This document shows, in pieces, positions 1-8,272 of a stretch of DNA of 64,000 nt; within the stretch, counting starts at the first letter, position 1, and every line of letters begins with the position of its first letter. Source of the stretch: Pseudooceanicola sp. HF7 (GTDB lineage Bacteria > Pseudomonadota > Alphaproteobacteria > Rhodobacterales > Rhodobacteraceae); the NCBI RefSeq assembly GCF_011806405.1, contig NZ_JAATOW010000005.1:1-64000 (forward strand), read 5' to 3'. The position numbers and the translations under genes are program-made. The notes below the pieces were generated by a model that was not told the origin of the DNA, did no database searches, and saw nothing but the letters and a program-made list of their open reading frames with translations.

Positions 1-126
1 GGATCGGTGGTGCTGGGCTGCGCCGGCATGGCCCCCATTCGCGGGCGGCTGGAGCGCGATATCGGGGTGCCTATCATCGACCCGGTGACCGCAGCGGCGG
101 TGATGGCCCTGGGGGCGGTGAGCTGA
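1..126 (+). CDS. Asp/Glu/hydantoin racemase family protein, C-terminal end (partial)
   Basis: The first 41 codons of the window read as the C-terminus of an Asp/Glu racemase superfamily protein. The visible part has VVLGCAGM, carrying the second catalytic cysteine motif of this superfamily, and VPIIDPVTAAA, the usual tail motif. The family includes hydantoin racemases, allantoin racemases and maleate cis-trans isomerases, and the fragment cannot separate these. The 5' part lies outside the window. It converges on the leftward RidA gene with a 16-bp gap, and probably belongs to the same nitrogen-compound cluster. Family assignment is good; the substrate is unknown. Confidence 0.75.
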   Translation, partial: GSVVLGCAGMAPIRGRLERDIGVPIIDPVTAAAVMALGAVS

Positions 127-142
127 CACACCGCCCGCGGGC

Positions 143-595
143 TCACTTCAGCGCGATGATCGCCTCGACCTCGCAGGAGATGCCGCCGGGCAAGGACGTC
201 ACCCCCATGGAGCTGCGCGCATGGGTCCCGCTCTCATGGCCGAAGGCCTCGACGAAGACCTCCGAACAGCCGTCGATCACAAGGGGATGCTCGGTGAACT
301 CCGGCGTGGCGTTGACGAAGCCCAGCAGCTTCACCACGTGATCCACGCGCCCCAGGTCCCCGACAGCCGCCTGCAGGTTGGAAAGCAAGGCCAGCCCGAC
401 ACGCCGGGCGCGGTGGCGCGCCTCTTGCACGCTCACCTCCTGGCCGACCTTGCCGGTCATCGGCGTGCCGTCATCGTCCAGCGGGGCCAGTCCGGACAGG
501 TAGACCATCTTGCCGCTGATCCGGTAGGGGCGGAACATGGCCACCGGTGCCGGGGGCGGGGGCAGGGCGTCCAGCAGGCTTTGGGGAACGCCCAT
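143..595 (-). CDS. RidA (YjgF/YER057c/UK114) family protein
   Basis: A 150-residue protein of the RidA fold, whose best-known members hydrolyse reactive enamines/imines to ketones and ammonia in the cytosol. The C-terminal block ARSSMGVTSLPGGISCEVEA matches the conserved family region with the Arg that binds the substrate carboxylate and the late Glu. The N-terminal YLSGLAPLD also fits. Its ATG shares one base with the TGA of the upstream NIPSNAP gene (TGATG), so the two are probably translationally coupled. RidA homologues are common in catabolic clusters for N-heterocycles and amino acids, which fits the nearby C-N hydrolases and oxygenase. The exact substrate is unknown. Confidence 0.88.
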   Translation of the reverse strand: MGVPQSLLDALPPPPAPVAMFRPYRISGKMVYLSGLAPLDDDGTPMTGKVGQEVSVQEARHRARRVGLALLSNLQAAVGDLGRVDHVVKLLGFVNATPEFTEHPLVIDGCSEVFVEAFGHESGTHARSSMGVTSLPGGISCEVEAIIALK

Positions 596-1209
596 CAGGC
601 CAGGTCCGAACAGGCAGCGGCCACCGCCAGTTCCGATTGCAGAGAGGTCAGGTGAACCGACCCGCCGGCAGGCGGCCAGACGCCACGCCTGGACCCCTCC
701 GCCCGGGCAGCGGTCCGTTCATCCAGCGTCTTGTAAGGCCAGATGTGCAACATCTTGGTGGGTGCGCCCTCCACCGATTTCATGATCGTCAGCAAGGGAG
801 AGATCTCTTCCCGCGCGGGCAGGCCCTTTTCCCAGGCCGCTTCCGTCTCATCCATGCCATGAGGCGCCACGGTATAGGTGCGGAACTCGTAGAAGGGGCC
901 GTAATTGCCGGGTTTTAGCGGGCGCGCAAAGCCAAGCGCCTTGAAGGCGGTGCGCTCAACCCCGCCCAGGTGTTCGGCCAGCCGATAGGGGTCATAGGCC
1001 TCAAGGCAGCGGGCACGTTCGGCGTTCAGCGCCTCAACGTTCTCGTATTCCGTCAGGAAGTGAAACCGGTTCAACCCCCCGAATTCAATTGAGAAAACCC
1101 CCAGTGGCCTGCCGGTGGAGGAGAAGTTTGCATAGGTCTCTGCCAGCTTCGGCATGACCGCGCCAATGCGGTTGGGAAGCAGTGCGAGCGTTGTCAGATC
1201 GTAAATCAT
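595..1209 (-). CDS. NIPSNAP family protein
   Basis: A 204-residue protein with two ferredoxin-like NIPSNAP repeats: an N-terminal half with MIYDLTTLALLPN and a second half with FYEFRTYTVAPHGMDE and KMLHIWPYKTLDER. NIPSNAP proteins are small dimeric alpha/beta-barrel proteins of mostly unknown role that often sit in catabolic operons. It is the first gene of a two-gene leftward unit with RidA. A TGGTATGCCA-type operator lies about 50 bp upstream of its start, tying it to the regulon that covers the first 20 kb. The ATG is preceded by GGAAAGGGCCCC, a usable ribosome site. A role as a small-molecule handling enzyme in the pathway is inference. Confidence 0.8.
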   Translation of the reverse strand: MIYDLTTLALLPNRIGAVMPKLAETYANFSSTGRPLGVFSIEFGGLNRFHFLTEYENVEALNAERARCLEAYDPYRLAEHLGGVERTAFKALGFARPLKPGNYGPFYEFRTYTVAPHGMDETEAAWEKGLPAREEISPLLTIMKSVEGAPTKMLHIWPYKTLDERTAARAEGSRRGVWPPAGGSVHLTSLQSELAVAAACSDLA

Positions 1210-1258
1210 GGGGCCCTTTCCGGTTGGTTGCGACCTCGGCTTTTATGCTTGTGTGCCG

Positions 1259-1270
1259 ATGGTATGCCAT
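1259..1270. promoter_or_regulatory. Operator copy 1 (ATGGTATGCCAT)
   Basis: Near-perfect palindrome of the recurring WTGGYATRCCA type, centred about 55 bp upstream of the NIPSNAP-RidA start codon. It is one of nine copies between 1.2 and 19.5 kb, assigned by inference to the FCD-type GntR regulators encoded here. Confidence 0.65.
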
Positions 1271-1300
1271 TTAGGTGCCATAGCGGTCACCCCATGGCAA

Positions 1301-1330
1301 GACGCCCCGCGCGAATATCGGCGGGGCGTC
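1301..1330 (-). terminator. Hairpin downstream of the first gntR gene
   Basis: Ten-base perfect stem (GACGCCCCGC / GCGGGGCGTC) with a 10-base loop, 29 bp after the stop of the leftward gntR gene. On that strand it is followed by TTGCC only, so it is a strong hairpin with a weak U-tract. Confidence 0.6.
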
Positions 1331-1358
1331 GGGAAAGGGGGTAAAAAGAAGGCGGTGC

Positions 1359-2036
1359 CTAGCGCGAGATGCCGGTCAGACGGTTGATGATCGCGATCTT
1401 CACGTTGTTGATATGGCCTTCCATGGCGGCGCGGGCCTGTTCGCTGTCCCCGCCTTCGACCGCTTCAAGAAGCTTGGTGTTCTCTGTCAGGTCGAAGGTG
1501 GACTCCGTCGGATTGCGATAGGCGTTCAGCACATGGGTGCGGCGGCGCAGGTCGCGGATCATGCCCGCCAGAAGCTGGTTGCCGGAGGCATCGGCGATCT
1601 CTCCGTGCAGGCTGTCATGCACGTACCAGATATCGGCTAGGGTGGCATCTTCCTTGTCCGCCAGGGCCTGCATGGCCGTACGGATCTCTGCGCAGCGGGC
1701 CTTGGGCAGGCGGCCGGCGGCCAGGCGCGCGGCCTCGGATTCCAGCAGCTGGCGCACGTTCAGGATCTCGATCAGGGCTTCAGTGGAAAAGGGCGAAACG
1801 GTCACGCCCCGGTTGGCCTGCTTGTAGACCAGACGCTCGGCTTCCAGCCGCCCCAAGGCTTCGCGGATCGGCGTGCGCGAGGCATTCAGCCGCTCGGCCA
1901 TCCGCCGTTCCACGATCACGTCACCGGGCCGGAGTTCCCCAGAGATCAGGATCTGGATGAGTTGGTCATAGACCTGTTCGGTCAGATTCGGTTTCGTCTC
2001 TGACTCGGCACCGGTCACGGGGGTCGCAATGCTCAT
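1359..2036 (-). CDS. GntR family transcriptional regulator, FCD (FadR) subfamily
   Basis: A 225-residue regulator. Residues about 20-85 form the GntR winged helix-turn-helix (LTEQVYDQLIQILISG, then ASRTPIREALGRLEAERLV). Residues about 95-215 form the all-helical FCD ligand domain with the expected metal-binding residues in LLESEAARLAA, HDSLHGEIADASGN and EGHINN. The ATG at 2036 is chosen because ACGGAG stands about 9 bases upstream; the open frame could extend 15 codons to a TTG. It is divergent from the nitrilase-Rieske operon and close to operator copies 1 and 2, so it is the leading candidate for the regulon's repressor, with the second FCD gene at 11.8 kb. Confidence 0.92.
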   Translation of the reverse strand: MSIATPVTGAESETKPNLTEQVYDQLIQILISGELRPGDVIVERRMAERLNASRTPIREALGRLEAERLVYKQANRGVTVSPFSTEALIEILNVRQLLESEAARLAAGRLPKARCAEIRTAMQALADKEDATLADIWYVHDSLHGEIADASGNQLLAGMIRDLRRRTHVLNAYRNPTESTFDLTENTKLLEAVEGGDSEQARAAMEGHINNVKIAIINRLTGISR

Positions 2037-2111
2037 CCTCTGGCTCCGTTTTTCTTGAGGTGTGTCGCTATGTAGCGCCAACTGGCCACGCTTGGAAGGC
2101 CCGAGGTATCT

Positions 2112-2133
2112 CAGTTGTATTCCAGTTGTATTT
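2112..2133. repeat. Tandem 11-bp repeat upstream of gntR
   Basis: CAGTTGTATTC is followed directly by CAGTTGTATTT. The two 11-bp units lie between the gntR start and the nitrilase promoter, about one helical turn apart, and may be a regulator or activator site. Confidence 0.5.
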
Positions 2134-2241
2134 TGTCGCGCCCTGTTGCCGAAAATCTGGTCTGGCCCCCAGATAATCCCGCGAAATCGCCGGCCTGATC
2201 AAATCAGGGCTTGAAATCAGTGGATCCTTCTTCAAGTCTAA

Positions 2242-2253
2242 ATGGTATACCAA
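2242..2253. promoter_or_regulatory. Operator copy 2 (ATGGTATACCAA)
   Basis: Contains the perfect 10-bp palindrome TGGTATACCA, about 70 bp upstream of the nitrilase-Rieske-reductase operon and in the shared region with the divergent gntR gene. It is the best match to the consensus in the window. Confidence 0.72.
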
Positions 2254-2323
2254 CGGTGGGCAACTGGTCCGTAGCGATGGCCAGAACCACTGCGGAAGCT
2301 GAAAAGCGAACAGGGAGACGACA

Positions 2324-3391
2324 ATGACATCCTGGAGAGCGACCTGCATCCAGATGAAAAGCGCACGGGCCGCTCAGGCAAAAAGCCGGGCAGAGGCACG
2401 TGCCGTCATCGCGATGAACCGCGACAAGCTGATATCCATGATCAATGCGGCCTGTGCCTCTGGTCAGAAGCCTGACCTGGTGGTCTTCCCGGAATTCGGG
2501 ATGCAGGGGCCGCCGCTGGGCATGGAAGTGGATCAATGGATCGACTGGGCCTGCATGGAGGTGCCGGGGCCGGAGACCGCGCCGCTGCAGGATCTGGCGA
2601 GGCGGCAGGGCATCTACATCGTCGGCAACGCCTTCGAAGCGCCGGGAAAGTTTCCGGGCCGCTACTTCAACACCAGCTTCATCATCGGCCCAACGGGCGA
2701 TGTCATCCTGCTGTATCGCCGGGTCAATACGGCGGCCTTCCCCAGCGTGCATGACTTCCGCACCGATTACCTGAAGGTCACGCCACAGGATCAGGTCATG
2801 CCCGTGGTCGACACGCCCCTGGGCAAGCTCTGCGTCATCGCCTGCGGAGAGATCACGGTGCCCGAAGTGGCGCGCTGTATGATGATGCAGGGGGCAGAGG
2901 TGATCCTGCACCCCACCAACTCGCGCCACAGCGCCGCCCAGGAAGCCGCCAAGCTGTGCCGGGTGACGGAAAACATGTGCGCCATGGTCTCTGGCAACGT
3001 GGCCGGACCGATCGGCTTTTCCCCCGATGGCACCTTTACCGGCGGACGCAGCCATATCCTGGACCACCTGGGCAACACCCTGGCCTTCGAGGAAAGCGCA
3101 GAGGAAAGCATCGGCGTCAGTGCGGTGATCGACATCGACAAGCTGCGCCGTGACCGGCGCGCCGACACGGGCCTGTCCAACCCCCACCTGCGCGCCCGCT
3201 ACGAGATGTACGTGCCCTTTTACGAACAGGCGCGCTTTTACCCGGCGGACGGGTTCCTGGAGCGCCCGATGAAACATGCCTCTGAAACAGAGGCCTTGAT
3301 CGCCCGCGCCCGGGGAAACCTGGAAGCGGCGGGCATTCTCACCCCATTGCCGGCCGATGAAGCGGAACCGGTATCCACAGTTGAACTTTAG
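2324..3391 (+). CDS. Carbon-nitrogen hydrolase (nitrilase superfamily), paralogue 1
   Basis: A 355-residue cytosolic C-N hydrolase likely to cleave an amide, nitrile or carbamoyl bond. The alpha-beta-beta-alpha fold motifs are clear: Glu57 in VVFPEFG and Cys174 in IACGEITVPE, two of the three catalytic residues. The usual Lys after YR is Arg133 here (ILLYRRVN), and the paralogue at 10.5 kb shows the same change. Start ATG follows GGGAGACGAC. It heads an operon with a Rieske oxygenase (10-bp gap) and its reductase, under operator copy 2. The context suggests hydrolysis of an N-containing aromatic or its cleavage product; the substrate cannot be read from the sequence. Confidence 0.9.
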   Translation: MTSWRATCIQMKSARAAQAKSRAEARAVIAMNRDKLISMINAACASGQKPDLVVFPEFGMQGPPLGMEVDQWIDWACMEVPGPETAPLQDLARRQGIYIVGNAFEAPGKFPGRYFNTSFIIGPTGDVILLYRRVNTAAFPSVHDFRTDYLKVTPQDQVMPVVDTPLGKLCVIACGEITVPEVARCMMMQGAEVILHPTNSRHSAAQEAAKLCRVTENMCAMVSGNVAGPIGFSPDGTFTGGRSHILDHLGNTLAFEESAEESIGVSAVIDIDKLRRDRRADTGLSNPHLRARYEMYVPFYEQARFYPADGFLERPMKHASETEALIARARGNLEAAGILTPLPADEAEPVSTVEL

Positions 3392-3400
3392 GAGACGACA

Positions 3401-4735
3401 ATGATTACAGCCGAAGAAAACGTGGACCTCTGCGCCGTCGGTCGCGGCACGCTGATGGGCGAGTTCTTCCGCCAGTTCTGGACCCCGGTCTGCCTCAGCT
3501 CTGAGCTGAAGGCGGACGGCGATCCAGTCCGCCTGATGATCTTGGGCGAGAAGCTGATCGGTTTCCGCGATACCGAAGGGCGCGTGGGGGTCATGGACCA
3601 CCGCTGCCCGCACCGCTGTGCCTCTCTCTTTTTCGGGCGCAACGAACACGGCGGCATCCGCTGCGCCTACCACGGTTGGAAGTTCGACGTGAACGGCAAG
3701 TGCCTGGACCAGCCCAACCTGGAGGACAAGTCGAAGTACCCCGCCGGCACCCCGGCCTATGCCTACAAGACCTGCGAAAGCGGCGGCCTGGTCTTTGCGT
3801 ACTTCGGTGAGCGCCAGGACAATCCCCCGCCGCTGCCTGAGATCGAGGCGATCATGGGCGAGGGCAACGATGCCAACATCGCGCTGACCCACCGGGACTG
3901 CAACTATATGCAGGCGCTGGAAGGGGATATCGACACCTCCCACCTGGGCTTCCTGCACATGGGCGGGATCGACGGCGACAACCTGGATATGTCCGATCCG
4001 GAGACCTACACGATCACGGAGAAATCCCCCAAGATCAACGTCTCCGTCATGCCCTTCGGCACGATGTATTCCGCGCAGCGCGACGCGATGGAGGGTCATG
4101 AGCACCAGCGTTACGCCTCCTACCTCTTCCCCTTCTGGGTGACTTATCCCGGGGGCGGTGAGCTGGGGGATGCCAAGACCGCCAACGCCTGGGTGCCGAT
4201 AGACGACGACAGCTGCATGATCTTCAACATCGACCTGTCCCGCGCCACGGGCGGGGGGCACAAGAAGCTGAAGTACAAGGATGGCACCCCGGTCTCCGGT
4301 CTGGCGCGGCCGCTGGAATACCTGCCCACCACCACGGACTGGAAGGGCCGCTGGCGCCCGGTCAAGGATGCGTCCAACGACTACGGCATCGACCGGGACT
4401 GGCAGCGCTCAGGGGACAGCTACACCGGTATCGTCGGTGTGCCGCTGCAGGACCAGGCGATCCAGGAGAGCATGGGCCATGTGGTCGATCGCACGATGGA
4501 GCACCTGGCCGCCTCGGACCGCATGGTAATCCTGACCCGCCGCGTGATGCTGGATGCGGCTCTGGCCTGGCGCGACAACAAGGAGCTGCCCGATTTCGTG
4601 GATCATCCCGAATACGCCCGCCAGGCCCATGGCGGCGATATCGTGGTGCCCAAGGGCACCGACTGGCTGGATGGCTACGAAGAGCACATGGCCAAGGTAA
4701 AGGGCTACACGCCGCCGCCGGAGGCCGCTGAATGA
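3401..4735 (+). CDS. Rieske [2Fe-2S] aromatic ring-hydroxylating oxygenase, alpha subunit type
   Basis: A 444-residue oxygenase component. The Rieske cluster ligands are Cys69-x-His71 and Cys88-x2-His91 (CPHRCA and CAYHGW). The mononuclear iron site is seen in GDIDTSHLGFLH, with His181 and His186 and the bridging Asp178. Length and motifs resemble the phthalate 4,5-dioxygenase/vanillate O-demethylase group, which work with a one-protein reductase and act as hydroxylases or demethylases. The next gene encodes such a reductase and overlaps it by four bases (ATGA), so the pair should form a two-component oxygenase. The substrate is unknown; the nearby amidases favour a nitrogen heterocycle or N-alkyl compound, by inference. 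Confidence 0.93.
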   Translation: MITAEENVDLCAVGRGTLMGEFFRQFWTPVCLSSELKADGDPVRLMILGEKLIGFRDTEGRVGVMDHRCPHRCASLFFGRNEHGGIRCAYHGWKFDVNGKCLDQPNLEDKSKYPAGTPAYAYKTCESGGLVFAYFGERQDNPPPLPEIEAIMGEGNDANIALTHRDCNYMQALEGDIDTSHLGFLHMGGIDGDNLDMSDPETYTITEKSPKINVSVMPFGTMYSAQRDAMEGHEHQRYASYLFPFWVTYPGGGELGDAKTANAWVPIDDDSCMIFNIDLSRATGGGHKKLKYKDGTPVSGLARPLEYLPTTTDWKGRWRPVKDASNDYGIDRDWQRSGDSYTGIVGVPLQDQAIQESMGHVVDRTMEHLAASDRMVILTRRVMLDAALAWRDNKELPDFVDHPEYARQAHGGDIVVPKGTDWLDGYEEHMAKVKGYTPPPEAAE

Positions 4736-5733
4736 CGGCCCATTTTGCCAATGAGACCGGCGCAGAGGATGCGCCGGTTTCCCAGACCCAGACTCTTGAA
4801 CTGCGGGTTGAGGCCATCCGCTACGCTGCCGAAACGGTGCGCGAGGTGACGCTGGTCGCCCCCGATGGCGCAGAACTGCCGGGCATCGAACCGGGCGGCC
4901 ACGTGGATCTGCATCTGCCCGGCGACAGGATCCGCAGCTATTCCCTGACCAACGGCCCGGGTGAAACCACTGCCTACGTGGTAGCGGTGAACCGGGACGC
5001 GGCAAGCACCGGCGGCTCGGCCCATATCTGCGAGGATCTGCGCGTGGGCACGCGGCTCAGGGTCTCTACCGCGCCCAACAACTTCCCACTGGCCGAGGCC
5101 GCGGAAAGCCTGTTCTTTGCCGGGGGCATCGGGATCACCCCGGTCCTGTCGATGATCCGCCACCTGGAGGCACGAGGCGCCGCCTGGCGCCTGATCTACG
5201 CCGTGCGCAGCCGCGCCCAGGCGGCCTTTCTGAGCGAACTTCAGGCGCTCGATGCCGGCCGGGGCCGCCTTGAATTGCACGAGGATGATCGCAAGGGCGC
5301 CGTGCTCGACCTGGCGCAGCACCTGGCCGAAGCGCCCGAGGGCGCGCATCTGTACTGCTGTGGTCCCACGCCGATGATCGACGCTTTCGAGTCCCTCTGC
5401 GACGGACGCCCCGCCAGCCACGTCCATGTCGAACGCTTCGCCGGTCTCGCGGTCGAAGGTGCGGAAACCGCCTTTACCGTCGTGCTCAAGCGCAAGGGGT
5501 TGGAGTTCGAGGTCCCGCCGGGCAAGACCATCATAGAGGTGCTGCAGGAGAACGGCGTGAAGGTCGCCTATTCCTGCCAGTCCGGTGTCTGCGGCACCTG
5601 CGAGACGCGCGTGATCGAAGGCACCCCGGACCACCGCGACAATCTGCTCAGCGAGCGGGAGCGGGAGCGCGGGCAGGTCATGCTGATCTGCTGCTCGCTC
5701 GCCAAAAGCGACCGTCTGGTGCTGGATATCTAG
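4732..5733 (+). CDS. PDR/VanB-type oxygenase reductase (FMN, NAD(P)H, [2Fe-2S])
   Basis: A 333-residue reductase that passes electrons from NAD(P)H to the Rieske oxygenase. Order of domains: FMN-binding barrel with RSYSLTN (residues 68-74), NAD(P) domain with FFAGGIGITPVLSM and YCCGPTPM, then a C-terminal plant-type ferredoxin with CQSGVCGTCE and the last cysteine in LICCS. This is the phthalate dioxygenase reductase/VanB layout. The ATG overlaps the oxygenase stop (ATGA), indicating coupling. Its TAG stop overlaps the stop of the convergent exonuclease gene within CTAG. A roughly 20-residue unstructured N-terminal tail precedes the barrel. Confidence 0.94.
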   Translation: MTAHFANETGAEDAPVSQTQTLELRVEAIRYAAETVREVTLVAPDGAELPGIEPGGHVDLHLPGDRIRSYSLTNGPGETTAYVVAVNRDAASTGGSAHICEDLRVGTRLRVSTAPNNFPLAEAAESLFFAGGIGITPVLSMIRHLEARGAAWRLIYAVRSRAQAAFLSELQALDAGRGRLELHEDDRKGAVLDLAQHLAEAPEGAHLYCCGPTPMIDAFESLCDGRPASHVHVERFAGLAVEGAETAFTVVLKRKGLEFEVPPGKTIIEVLQENGVKVAYSCQSGVCGTCETRVIEGTPDHRDNLLSERERERGQVMLICCSLAKSDRLVLDI

Positions 5734-6341
5734 CCGAAGGCGGCGGGCGACAGACGCCCGTCGCGCAACAGGTGCTGCAGGGCGAAAGCGACAGAGCGCG
5801 CATCGTCCAGCGCATCATGACCGCGCAGCTCCGGCACCCCGAGCCCGAAATGATCAGCCAGCGTGTTGCTGCGCAGGCCGTGGATTTCGTCCAGCGGCAG
5901 GCCGGCGGCCAGTGTCAGGTCACAGGCATTGCCGAAGCGCGTCACCGGCAGGGGCGGCGCGATTCCGGCCACGTAGCAGCTGATCGCCACCATGTTGAAT
6001 TCGTCCTTGCCCCATGACCAGAGACGGTCATCGCCCGCGAAGTCCCCAAGCACGCTCAGCGCCGCGCCCAGCTCCTGACCTTCGGCCGCGATGGCCTCTT
6101 CCGTGATGCCGGTCAGCCGGGTGAACAGCGGGTCAAGCGGCAGGGGCGCCCCGTCGCGTCCCCGTGGTGTGACAAGGCAGGACAGGGTCTCTTCCAGTTC
6201 GAAATCACCACTCAGGGAAAGCCTCACCGCGCCGATCTGGGCAATCACCGGGTCGGGATCCTTCGGCCCGCACCAGAAGCGCATGGGCGCGCCGGGGGCG
6301 GTCAGGAATTCGCAATCATAGATCACTGCACTCTGGGTCAT
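5730..6341 (-). CDS. 3'-5' exonuclease, DEDDh family
   Basis: A 203-residue DnaQ-like exonuclease. Motif I is VIYDCEFL (Asp and Glu), a middle motif includes LTGITEEAI, and motif III is HDALDDARSVAFAL with the DEDDh His and Asp. It probably acts on nucleic acid ends in the cytosol. It is unrelated in function to the catabolic genes on both sides and looks like a housekeeping gene enclosed by the cluster. Start ATG has AGAGGAACGCC upstream. It converges on the reductase gene with a 4-bp overlap and has no operator copy upstream. Confidence 0.85.
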   Translation of the reverse strand: MTQSAVIYDCEFLTAPGAPMRFWCGPKDPDPVIAQIGAVRLSLSGDFELEETLSCLVTPRGRDGAPLPLDPLFTRLTGITEEAIAAEGQELGAALSVLGDFAGDDRLWSWGKDEFNMVAISCYVAGIAPPLPVTRFGNACDLTLAAGLPLDEIHGLRSNTLADHFGLGVPELRGHDALDDARSVAFALQHLLRDGRLSPAAFG

Positions 6342-6478
6342 GGGCGTTCCTCTGGCGGTCTTGCGCCGGGCCTCGAGCGTTGGATCGGGGCGCAGCGGAA
6401 ACTCCGCGGGTCCGGTGACGCGGGGCCTGCCGGACCTCCTGGTGCCGCCACCCTGCGCCGCAGGCCCCGGAATGACAA

Positions 6479-6507
6479 GACGCCCCAGTCGCGTTGACCG
6501 GGGCGTC
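6479..6507 (-). terminator. Terminator of the first NMT1-type transporter operon
   Basis: GACGCCCC and GGGGCGTC form an 8-bp stem about 27 bp past the permease stop on the leftward strand, followed by TTGTCATT on that strand. Confidence 0.6.
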
Positions 6508-6533
6508 CTTAGGGTTGAGCCGCGCAGGCGCGC

Positions 6534-7352
6534 TCAGCTCTCGCCTGCCAGGCCGCCGCCTTCGCGCCAGGGGATTGCCACCCGCTCCAGCCGCGACAGC
6601 GCGGCAAAGAACAGCATCCCCATGACGGAGATCATGATGATGGAGGCGAACTGCCGCGCGATGTCGAAGTTGGCCCCGGCAATCAGGATCAGGTAGCCCA
6701 GGCCCTTGTCGGCCCCGATGAACTCCGCGACGATGGCACCGATCACGGACAGCACCGTGGCCAGCTTCAGCCCCGCGAAGATCGACGGCAGCGCCTTGGG
6801 CAGGCGGAATTTCCAGAAGACCTCCCAGCCGTTGGCCCCCATGGAACGCGCCAGATAGAGCATTTCCGGCGTCGTCGCCTTCAGTCCCATGACCGAGTTG
6901 ATCACGATCGGGAAGAAGCTGAGCAGGATCACGATGACGATCTTCGGGGTCATGCCGTAGCCGAACCAGGTCAGCAGCAGCGGTGCGATGGCCACCTTGG
7001 GGATGGTCTGGCTCATGACGATCAGGGGGTAGACGCCGCGCTCCATGAAGCGCGAATAGACGATGGCGACGGCCAGCGGCACGCCGATGCAGACCGCGCA
7101 GAGGAACCCGAACAGGATTTCGCTGAGCGTCACCAGCGCATTGGGCCAGAGCCGGTGCCAATAGGTGATGATCTCCATCACGATGACGGAGGGCGCGGGC
7201 AGGATGAACTCCGGGATGTTGCGCAGCTCCACCAGCAGCTCCCAGGTGGCGATCAGCACGATCAGGGTCCAGATCGCCGGGGGTACCGCGTTGAAGGCGC
7301 GCTTGAAGGGGTTTTCGGCGGCGGCAAAGCCGGTATCGGGGACGGAAGCCAT
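6534..7352 (-). CDS. ABC transporter permease, NitT/TauT/SsuC type (importer 1)
   Basis: A 272-residue inner-membrane permease with about six transmembrane segments. It has the BPD_transp_1 EAA-like loop ARSMGANGWEVFWKFRLP, where the ATPase docks. The family imports taurine, alkanesulfonates, nitrate, hydroxymethylpyrimidine, riboflavin and similar small compounds. It is the last gene of a leftward operon: binding protein, SDR enzyme, ATPase, permease, with 3 bp between the ATPase stop and its start. Presence of an NMT1/THI5-like binding protein in the same operon favours a heterocyclic or pyrimidine-like ligand, by inference. Confidence 0.92.
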   Translation of the reverse strand: MASVPDTGFAAAENPFKRAFNAVPPAIWTLIVLIATWELLVELRNIPEFILPAPSVIVMEIITYWHRLWPNALVTLSEILFGFLCAVCIGVPLAVAIVYSRFMERGVYPLIVMSQTIPKVAIAPLLLTWFGYGMTPKIVIVILLSFFPIVINSVMGLKATTPEMLYLARSMGANGWEVFWKFRLPKALPSIFAGLKLATVLSVIGAIVAEFIGADKGLGYLILIAGANFDIARQFASIIMISVMGMLFFAALSRLERVAIPWREGGGLAGES

Positions 7353-7355
7353 GGC

Positions 7356-8216
7356 TCAGTATTCCTCTCTGAAGACGCCGAGGTTCTTGAAGATATCCGT
7401 GATCTCGTGGACGTAGCCCAGGAACTTCGGATCCTCGCGCATGGCAAGGCGACGGGGGCGGGGCAGGTCGATGTCGAACACCTGCTCGATGCGCCCGGGG
7501 CGCGGGGTCATCACCACCACCCGGTCCGACAGGAAGATCGCCTCTGAAATCGAATGGGTGATGAAGAAGACCGTCATGTCGCGCTCCGAACAGAGGCGCA
7601 GCAGGTCGATCTGCAGCTGGTCGCGGGTCATCGCGTCCAGCGCGCCGAAGGGTTCGTCCATCAGCATCAGCGGCGGCTCATGCAGCAGCGCGCGGCAGAT
7701 GGAGACCCGCTGGCGCATGCCGCCTGACAGCTCGCGCGGCAGCGCATCCTCGAAATCCGCAAGAGAGACCATGCGCAGCAGGGCGCGGGCCTTTTCCAGG
7801 GCCTCCTTCTTGTCCATCTTGCGCAGCTCGGCCTGGATCAGCACGTTGTCCAACGCCGTGCGCCATTCCAGCAACACGTCCTGCTGAAAGACGATGCCGA
7901 GGTCCGAATTGGGCTTCAGGATCTCCTTGCCGCCCACGTTGATGTCGCCCGATGTCCGTCCCAGCAGGCCCGACAGCAGCATCAACAGGGTGGATTTCCC
8001 GCAGCCCGACGGCCCCAGGACGGACACGAATTCGCCTCGCTTGATATCAAGATCGACGGCGCGCAGGGCTTCGACCTCTCCCTTGCGGGAGCGGAAGATC
8101 TTGTTCACGCCCTTGATGGACACATGGCCCGGGGCGTCCGGGTCGTGGGGCGGGGTGAGGACGCCGGGCGCTTCCAGGCCGGTCGTCAGGCTGTCATTTG
8201 CTGGCATTGCATTCAT
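7356..8216 (-). CDS. ABC transporter ATP-binding protein, NitT/TauT type (importer 1)
   Basis: A 286-residue ATPase. Walker A is GPSGCGKST, the Q-loop is VFQQDVLLEW, the signature is LSGGMRQR and Walker B is LMLMDEPFGALD, with the switch His in FFITHS. About 30 N-terminal residues precede the nucleotide-binding domain. It should couple with the 6.5-kb permease and the 9.2-kb binding protein. An SDR gene lies between it and the binding-protein gene. Confidence 0.95.
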   Translation of the reverse strand: MNAMPANDSLTTGLEAPGVLTPPHDPDAPGHVSIKGVNKIFRSRKGEVEALRAVDLDIKRGEFVSVLGPSGCGKSTLLMLLSGLLGRTSGDINVGGKEILKPNSDLGIVFQQDVLLEWRTALDNVLIQAELRKMDKKEALEKARALLRMVSLADFEDALPRELSGGMRQRVSICRALLHEPPLMLMDEPFGALDAMTRDQLQIDLLRLCSERDMTVFFITHSISEAIFLSDRVVVMTPRPGRIEQVFDIDLPRPRRLAMREDPKFLGYVHEITDIFKNLGVFREEY

Positions 8217-8272
8217 GCGCGTTCACTCCGGCTCTGCGGCCGGTCCCTGTTGGTTGGAATTGGCAAGGGGGA

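Noticed and set aside
2204-4261. A long leftward open frame opposite the nitrilase and Rieske genes
   Set aside because: It is a shadow of the two genes on the other strand, with low-complexity His/Gly/Arg/Val-rich translation and no family motif. High GC content gives long antisense frames.
6342-6533. An additional small gene between the exonuclease and permease
   Set aside because: The translation is arginine-rich shadow sequence; the only clear signal is the terminator hairpin.
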